Below, piece by piece: positions 59,347-64,000 of a stretch of DNA of 64,000 bases. The position numbers were made by a program, and so were the translations under genes. The first letter of the stretch is position 1; every line of letters begins with the position of its first letter. The DNA lies in contig JBFWZA010000015.1 in NCBI GenBank assembly GCA_050185825.1, forward strand, positions 1 to 64,000. The letters run 5' to 3'. The DNA comes from SZUA-309 sp050185825 (lineage in GTDB: Bacteria; Pseudomonadota; Gammaproteobacteria; Pseudomonadales; Azotimanducaceae). A model generated the notes under the pieces. It saw only the letters and a program-made list of their open reading frames with translations. It did no database searches and had not been told where the DNA came from.

Positions 59347-59721
59347 TCAGGCCAGTAACTGGGCGCCGCTCGCCAGATAGGCCATGGTGCGTGGCGCGCC
59401 GGCCACCTCCACGCCATCGAGCAGTGCAGTCTCGTCGATACCCTTGGCCTTCACGCAGGCCGGGCACAGCCACAGCTTGCCGCCATTGGTGAGAAAGGCT
59501 TCGAGCAGATCCGTCAGCGGTTCGTATCCGGCAATCTGAATGCCTTCCGCTGCCCCCTTCAGGACCAGCTCGCTGGCTTCTGCGGCCACGAAAACGGCCG
59601 TTTCGCACGTCTTCGAGCTGGTCACGGCAAGAATCAGCGTGATCGTCGCCTGCTCCGGATTGCGGGCGCCGTCACGCCAGTTGATCAGAATCTTCTGCGG
59701 TTGCGTTTCAAGGGTGCTCAT
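59347..59721 (-). CDS. DsrE family protein
   Basis: A 124-aa DsrE/DsrF-like protein. Core: KILINWRDGARNPEQATITLILAVTSSKTCETAVFVAAEASELVLKGAAEGIQIAGYEPLTDLLEAFLTNGGKLWLCPACVKAKGI. The CPAC pair is the likely redox or sulfur-carrying site. The ATG at 59721 follows GGAGGAGAG. It is the first gene of a unit with the ArsM-like methyltransferase (27 bp gap), so a link between sulfur or selenium chemistry and methylation is possible. Confidence 0.88.
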   Translation of the reverse strand: MSTLETQPQKILINWRDGARNPEQATITLILAVTSSKTCETAVFVAAEASELVLKGAAEGIQIAGYEPLTDLLEAFLTNGGKLWLCPACVKAKGIDETALLDGVEVAGAPRTMAYLASGAQLLA

Positions 59722-59761
59722 CTTCTCTCCTCCTGCTCATCGGGCGCGGTGCATTCGCGCG

Positions 59762-59786
59762 ATGGGCCCATGGTGAGACACTCACC
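59762..59786. promoter_or_regulatory. Adjacent palindromes in the DsrE/regulator divergent region
   Basis: ATGGGCCCAT (59762-59771) and GGTGAG-ACA-CTCACC (59772-59786) are perfect inverted repeats standing side by side, between the DsrE start at 59721 and the regulator start at 59844. They are candidate operators for the divergent winged-helix regulator. Confidence 0.5.
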
Positions 59787-59843
59787 GTTCGCGTGCTTGA
59801 CGTTTGTCTGGAGTAAACTTGGTGAAACTCTGAAGAATTGCTC

Positions 59844-61415
59844 ATGCGCTACGCCTTCAGACAGTTCGAATTCGATCCCGGGCGGCTGGAGCTCCGGGAG
59901 GATGGGGAAATCGTTCACACCGAACCTCAGATCCTCGCTCTGCTCGGCGTCCTGCTTGCCGCGGCTGGAGAAACGGTCACCAAGGAAACAATCAACAAGC
60001 AGGTCTGGTCCGGCCGGGTGGTTTCCGACGCGGCGTTGAGCGGACGCATCAAGGCGCTCCGGGCGCTGCTCCACGATGACGGCAAGCGCCAGGAGGTGAT
60101 CCGAACCGTTCACCGGCGCGGCTTCCGGTTCGTGGCCGACGTCACCGCCAGGACCCCCGAAGAAGCCGGAGGCGCCTCCATCAGGCCGGGCGCCGTGACC
60201 ACCCGACCGGATCGGCCGACCGTCGCCGTGCTACCGTTCGCCAACCTGTCAACGGACGCTGATCAGGACTATTTTTCCGAAGGTGTCAGCACCGACCTCA
60301 TCGCCCATCTTTCCCGGCACCGCTGGCTGCACGTCATCGCACGCAACACGGCGTTCAGCTTCCGGCAGAGCAACCTGAGCGCGGCGCAACTCGGCGAAGC
60401 GCTGGGAGCGCGCTACGTGGTCGAGGGCAGCGTGCAGAAGAGCGGTAATCGAGTACGCATCCGTGCCAGCCTGACGGATGCTCAGTCGGGCTACCAGATG
60501 TGGTCCGAGCGCTACGACCGCGAGCTGTCGGATATCTTCGCCGTGCAGGACGAAATTACCGAGACCATCGCGGCACGGCTGGAGCCGGAAATCGGCTTTG
60601 CGGAGCGCGATCGGGTGGTGGCCGCACGACCCGAGAACCTGCAGGCCTGGGATTGCTTTCATCTGGGCGTCCATCACTTCTACCAGTTCACGGCCGAGTC
60701 GAACCGGGAGGCTCAGGCGCTGCTGAGACGCAGTCAGGCGCTGGACGAGCGATTCGGCGAGGCCTGGGCCTGGTGGGCATACGCTGTGGTGCTCGGCATG
60801 GTCTACTGGGACACGCCCGCGAGCCAGACGCTGCTCGACGAGGCCCTGGCCGCCTGCGAGACCGCGCTCAAGCTGGATCCACACAACGCGACGTTCTACG
60901 CGTTGCGGGCTCGGACCCTGCTGGCCAGGCGGGAATACGACCGGGCCATCGTGGAGAACGAGAAGGCCATCGAGCTGAACCCCACCTTCGCCGCGGCCTA
61001 CTGCGGCCTCGGCGATTCACTCGCCTACGAGGGGCGCTACGAGGAAGCGATGCCCTATTTCGAGCGCTCCATCGCGCTGAGCCCGAACGATCCTCAGCTC
61101 TGGGCGTTCTATTCCTACGGCGCACTGGCGCTGCTGTTCATGGGGGATTTCGAGCGTGCGGAGGCCTGGACAGAGCGTGCGCTGGCCACACCGAACTGCC
61201 AATTCTGGGCGCTCGCACACCGCGCGGTGGCACTCGCCTATCTGGGCAGAATCCCCGAAGCAGAATCGTGCATCGCTCAAATCCGGCAGGAAGTTCCAGA
61301 TTTTTCAACAAGTTATGCTAAAGATCGGATGTTCTATCTAAAAAGATCCGACCAGATCGAACTCTACCTTCGCGGACTGTCGAGGGCAGGGGCCGGCACC
61401 GAGCCAGCCCGCTGA
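59844..61415 (+). CDS. Winged-helix (OmpR/CadC-type) regulator with TolB-like and TPR domains
   Basis: A 523-aa protein. Residues 1-100 are a CadC/OmpR-type winged helix (FRQFEFDPGRLELREDGEIVHTEPQILALLGVLLAAAGETVTKETINKQVWSGRVVSDAALSGRIKALRALL, VHRRGFRFVADV). Next is a FlgO/TolB-N-like segment (PTVAVLPFANLSTDADQDYFSEGVSTDLIAHLSRHRWLHVIARNTAFSF and ARYVVEGSVQKSGNRVRI), then TPR-like repeats (about 240-500). No TM segment is seen, unlike CadC. The ATG at 59844 is used. It is divergent from the DsrE/methyltransferase unit and may control it; the signal is unknown. Confidence 0.88.
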   Translation: MRYAFRQFEFDPGRLELREDGEIVHTEPQILALLGVLLAAAGETVTKETINKQVWSGRVVSDAALSGRIKALRALLHDDGKRQEVIRTVHRRGFRFVADVTARTPEEAGGASIRPGAVTTRPDRPTVAVLPFANLSTDADQDYFSEGVSTDLIAHLSRHRWLHVIARNTAFSFRQSNLSAAQLGEALGARYVVEGSVQKSGNRVRIRASLTDAQSGYQMWSERYDRELSDIFAVQDEITETIAARLEPEIGFAERDRVVAARPENLQAWDCFHLGVHHFYQFTAESNREAQALLRRSQALDERFGEAWAWWAYAVVLGMVYWDTPASQTLLDEALAACETALKLDPHNATFYALRARTLLARREYDRAIVENEKAIELNPTFAAAYCGLGDSLAYEGRYEEAMPYFERSIALSPNDPQLWAFYSYGALALLFMGDFERAEAWTERALATPNCQFWALAHRAVALAYLGRIPEAESCIAQIRQEVPDFSTSYAKDRMFYLKRSDQIELYLRGLSRAGAGTEPAR

Positions 61416-61423
61416 GGCCCTGA

Positions 61424-61675
61424 CTACTGGTCGGTGTCGACGTCGTCGTTCTGACGGCCGCGGACACCGTCCCGAACTTCTTCCTGCTTGCATTCCCGCT
61501 TGTCTTCGCCGGTGAGGCCTTCCTCCTGACGGCAGTCGCGACGGTCCTGGCGCTCGTCCGAACGGCCGCGCTCGTCGCGCCGCTCCTGGCGGTCATCCTG
61601 AGCGGCCGATACAAGGACCGGCATGGTGAGCAGCAGCCCGGCAAGTAACATCGTCAGCATTCGCATCATTTTCAT
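61424..61675 (-). CDS. Small exported Asp/Arg-rich protein
   Basis: An 83-aa (81 from the ATG at 61669) secreted protein. The signal peptide (MLTMLLAGLLLTMPVLVSAA) is followed by a very charged mature part (DDRQERRDERGRSDERQDRRD) with two Cys (DCRQEEGL, RECKQEE). GGGAGG is best spaced for the ATG at 61669. No domain is known; possible metal or nucleic-acid binding. Convergent with the TPR regulator gene. Confidence 0.7.
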   Translation of the reverse strand: MKMMRMLTMLLAGLLLTMPVLVSAAQDDRQERRDERGRSDERQDRRDCRQEEGLTGEDKRECKQEEVRDGVRGRQNDDVDTDQ

Positions 61676-61783
61676 ACCTCCCAGAAAAAGTGCCCCGCCA
61701 TATTCACCGAGGCGACGGCATCCTGGCAACGGGCAGAAAGCCGATCCGGCCACTAGACTGTTCACGCCGCACCGGAGAACGCC

Positions 61784-63019
61784 ATGACCGCCATCGCCTT
61801 CGATCTGCCCGCCGACGTCATCGCCGCCCGGGAGGGACTCATCGCCTTCGCCGATCGGGAGGTGATTCCCCGGCACGCGCAGCACCGCGCGCTCTTCGAG
61901 AATCCCCGCCGGCTCTACCGGGAAGACGGGCGCTTTTCGGACGAGCTGATCGCGCTGATCCGCGAGGTGCGCACCGCCTCCGCCCGGGCGGGCTACTACC
62001 AGATGTGTGTGCCCACGGCGCTCGGTGGTGGCGGTCTCGGTCACCTCGCCTATTACGTCGGCTGGGAAGCCCTCTTCCACCATTGCGGCCCTCAGAACTG
62101 GCTGATGCTCTATGCCCTCGCCCACTGGGCGTTCGGTCCGAGTCGGCTGCTCGAGCAGGTCAGCGCTGATGCACAGACCCGGATCCTCGGCGGACTGATG
62201 GATGGCAGCCGCTCCATGTGCTTCGGCCTGTCGGAACCGAACGCCGGTTCCGACGCCAGCATGATCCGCACCCGGGCGGAGCGCGACGGCGACGGCTGGC
62301 GTCTCTCCGGCCGGAAGATCTGGACCAGCAATGCCCCGGTCGCCGACTACTGCATCGTCTTCGCCGTAACCGACCCAGAGCGCGCCCGGAAGAAGCGGGG
62401 CGGAATCAGTGCCTTCCTGGTCCCCACGGACTCGCCGGGCTTCGTCGTGCAGCGCGTGATCCGCCTGTTCGGGCACATCGGCGGTGACGAGGCCGAGCTG
62501 GCGCTGGAAGCGGTGCAAGTCGAGCCCTGGCAGGTGGTGGGCGAGCTGGACCAGGGATTCGCCGCGGCGCTCTACGGTGTGTCGCTGGGCCGCATCTACA
62601 ACTCGGCGCGCTCAGTGGGCTACGGACGCTGGGCCGTGGAAAAGGCGCTGGACTACGCCGCCACCCGGGAAGCCTTCGGCGCGCCCATTGCCGCCAATCA
62701 GGGGGTGACCTTTCCCCTGGCGGAGTCGGCCACGGAGCTGCACGCCGCACACCTCCTGGGGCTCAACGCGGCCACGCTGCTGGATCGGGGCGAGCCCGCC
62801 ATCAAAGAGCTGTCCATGACCAAGGCCTACTCGGTGCAGGTGGGTTTCCGCGCCGTGGACCGCGCCATTCAGACCCACGGCGCCATGGGCTTCACTAACG
62901 AGCTGGGGCTCACCGAGGCGTGGCACGCGCTGCGCATCGTCAACGTGGCGGACGGCACCAACGAGATCCTGAACCGCACCATCGCGCAGCGGCTGCTGAA
63001 GGGGGACGTGGATCTCTGA
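61784..63019 (+). CDS. Acyl-CoA dehydrogenase family protein
   Basis: A 411-aa FAD-dependent acyl-CoA dehydrogenase. Blocks include YQMCVPTALGGGGLGHLAYYVGWEALFHHCGPQNW, MCFGLSEPNAGSDASMIRTRAERDGDGWRLSGRKIWTSNAPVADY and AIQTHGAMGFTNELGLTEAWHALRIVNVADGTNEILNRTIAQRLL. At the catalytic Glu position of the MCAD type (YEGT) it has ADGT, an Asp. Convergent with the enoyl-CoA hydratase; the three genes to the end form a fatty-acid or alkyl acid degradation group. Confidence 0.9.
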   Translation: MTAIAFDLPADVIAAREGLIAFADREVIPRHAQHRALFENPRRLYREDGRFSDELIALIREVRTASARAGYYQMCVPTALGGGGLGHLAYYVGWEALFHHCGPQNWLMLYALAHWAFGPSRLLEQVSADAQTRILGGLMDGSRSMCFGLSEPNAGSDASMIRTRAERDGDGWRLSGRKIWTSNAPVADYCIVFAVTDPERARKKRGGISAFLVPTDSPGFVVQRVIRLFGHIGGDEAELALEAVQVEPWQVVGELDQGFAAALYGVSLGRIYNSARSVGYGRWAVEKALDYAATREAFGAPIAANQGVTFPLAESATELHAAHLLGLNAATLLDRGEPAIKELSMTKAYSVQVGFRAVDRAIQTHGAMGFTNELGLTEAWHALRIVNVADGTNEILNRTIAQRLLKGDVDL

Positions 63020-63032
63020 ACGCCCCCTGTGT

Positions 63033-63794
63033 TCAGAGCCCGGTGAAATCCGCCGACCGCTTCTCCCGGAAGGCAGCCAGCGCTTCCCGGTTCGCCGGGC
63101 CGCCGACCAGCGCCGCCAGCCCTGCGTTCTCCGCGGCGCAGCTCGCCCGGATCTGCTCGCGGATCGGGTCCATGATCAACGCCTTGGTCTGCACCAGCGA
63201 GGCCAGTGGCAGCGCCGCCAGCTTTCCCGCCTGGGCCATCACCCGCGGCATCAGCTCCGAAAGCGGCAGCGCTTCCATGACGAGTCCCGCTTGTGCGCAC
63301 TCCTCCCCCGTCATCCACTCCGCGGCGAGCAGAAACCAGGTGGCGCGCTGACGGCCCATGAGCCGGGGAAACAGATACGTGCTGCCTGCCTCCGCGGTGA
63401 GGCCGAGGCTCGAGAAGGGGCAGCGCAGCCGGGCTTCTTTCGCCATGTAAGCGAAGTCCGCCAGCCCGCAGATCGTGGCGCCGATGCCGGCGCCAATCCC
63501 GTTCACGGCCACGAAGAAAGGCTTCGGAAAATCGATGATCGCATCGAGCAGGCCCGCGAAGCCGTGCCGCGGCTTCGCCGTGGCCTGCCCCATCTCCTTG
63601 AGATCCGCCCCCGCAGAGAACGCGCGTCCGGCACCGGTGAGCACCAGCACCTTCACCGCGGTATCCCGCGTGGCGTCCAGAAAGGCGTCCGTGAGATCGT
63701 CCATCAGCGGGTTGTTGAAGGCGTTGAGCGCTTCGGGTCGATCCATCTCGACGATGCGGATCGCGCCTTCATCGCGTATGTTCACGGTGTTCAC
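63033..63794 (-). CDS. Enoyl-CoA hydratase/isomerase family protein
   Basis: A 253-aa crotonase-fold enzyme. The oxyanion-hole segments are AFSAGADLKEMGQ and NGIGAGIGATICGLADFAYMA, and LRCPFSSLGLTAEAGSTYLFPRLMGRQRA is family-typical. At the usual catalytic Glu positions the pattern (LGLTAEAGSTYLFPR) differs from a classical hydratase, so an isomerase or hydrolase of the superfamily cannot be excluded. Convergent with the acyl-CoA dehydrogenase (13 bp apart) and divergent from the ligase gene. Confidence 0.9.
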   Translation of the reverse strand: MNTVNIRDEGAIRIVEMDRPEALNAFNNPLMDDLTDAFLDATRDTAVKVLVLTGAGRAFSAGADLKEMGQATAKPRHGFAGLLDAIIDFPKPFFVAVNGIGAGIGATICGLADFAYMAKEARLRCPFSSLGLTAEAGSTYLFPRLMGRQRATWFLLAAEWMTGEECAQAGLVMEALPLSELMPRVMAQAGKLAALPLASLVQTKALIMDPIREQIRASCAAENAGLAALVGGPANREALAAFREKRSADFTGL

Positions 63795-63813
63795 AGGTGC
63801 CTCCCGGGTTCGT

Positions 63814-63828
63814 CCCGCCTGCGGCGGG
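63814..63828. repeat. Perfect 6-bp GC hairpin in the divergent region
   Basis: CCCGCC-TGC-GGCGGG is a perfect stem-loop between the divergent enoyl-CoA hydratase and ligase genes. It may be a leader structure or only a GC-rich inverted repeat. Confidence 0.3.
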
Positions 63829-63876
63829 CAATGAGTACGCGTTCATTAACACAGAATCGGCACGGAATCCGCCCCG

Positions 63877-64000
63877 ATGACCCAGACCGTTCCCGACCTC
63901 AACTTCGGCGATCTCTTCGAAGCGGTCGCCACGGCCTTTCCCGAGCGGACGGCCATCGTCTTCGGCGAGCTCCGGCGTTCCTGGCGTGAGCTCGACCAGC
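63877..64000 (+). CDS. AMP-binding acyl-CoA synthetase (partial, runs off the window)
   Basis: The first 41 residues (MTQTVPDLNFGDLFEAVATAFPERTAIVFGELRRSWRELDQ) are the typical N-terminus of an AMP-dependent acyl-CoA synthetase. The ATG at 63877 is the only usual start. The gene is cut by the right edge. Divergent from the enoyl-CoA hydratase; it fits a beta-oxidation group with the acyl-CoA dehydrogenase. Confidence 0.8.
   Translation, partial: MTQTVPDLNFGDLFEAVATAFPERTAIVFGELRRSWRELDQ

Noticed and set aside
1..64000. CRISPR arrays, rRNA, tRNA, insertion sequences or prophage
   Set aside because: I saw no regular repeat-spacer pattern, no rRNA-like or tRNA-like sequence, and no transposase or phage structural gene. 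The DUF222-HNH remnant is the only mobile-type sign.

Overview
The window is GC-rich, densely packed chromosomal DNA from a Gram-negative bacterium, most likely a gammaproteobacterium of aquatic or marine type. This placement is inference. It rests on two TonB-dependent receptors, several lipoboxes, a lytic transglycosylase, CbpA/CbpM, FumC, SodB and a SpeA/AguA/AguB polyamine route, together with several acyl-CoA and CoA-transferase genes typical of oligotrophic degraders. I saw no rRNA, tRNA, CRISPR array, insertion sequence or prophage.

Layout. 0-3 kb: a broken DUF222/HNH endonuclease remnant, a large hairpin, an aromatic amino acid hydroxylase with an apparent frameshift, and a LysR regulator. 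3-11 kb: a B12-riboswitch-controlled btuB followed by a PEGA/FGE-like protein, then a TonB receptor plus cyclase-family hydrolase operon. 11-16 kb: a methyltransferase, an MFS transporter coupled to a class III aminotransferase, an acyl-CoA dehydrogenase and a duplicated outer-membrane barrel. 16-21 kb: a DUF3365 haem protein coupled to a DUF3313-like protein, then a lipoprotein with six Ig-like repeats. 21-27 kb: a PQQ-type sugar dehydrogenase, an LLM flavin oxidoreductase, an MFS transporter and a PLP decarboxylase. 27-41 kb: envelope and stress functions, namely MscS, CbpA/CbpM, an atypical sigma-54 response regulator with an MFS partner, encapsulin-type ferritin, FumC, two double-domain universal stress proteins, SodB, a coiled-coil stress protein and bactofilin. 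41-49 kb: lipoproteins, a lytic transglycosylase, a phosphatidylcholine-synthase-like enzyme, a TetR/SnoaL pair with a perfect palindromic operator, a PIG-L deacetylase and a cation antiporter. 49-55 kb: a four-gene polyamine operon (aguA, DHS-like, speA, aguB). 54-64 kb: paired CaiB/BaiF CoA-transferases, a CPA2 antiporter, a probable selenocysteine methyltransferase with a DsrE partner and a divergent winged-helix/TPR regulator, then acyl-CoA dehydrogenase, enoyl-CoA hydratase and the start of an acyl-CoA ligase.

The most notable observation is the methyltransferase at 58504-59319 (minus). Its frame is interrupted by one TGA exactly where related ArsM-like proteins have a conserved Cys. Homology-like sequence continues for 56 more codons to a TAG, and an 8-bp stem-loop with a G in its apical loop sits at the right distance after the TGA. 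This is the pattern of a bacterial selenoprotein with a SECIS element. Other items worth checking are the degenerate receiver and altered GAFTGA loop of the sigma-54 regulator, the encapsulin-type ferritin without an encapsulin or targeting tail, and the deoxyhypusine-synthase-like enzyme inside a complete agmatine pathway operon.
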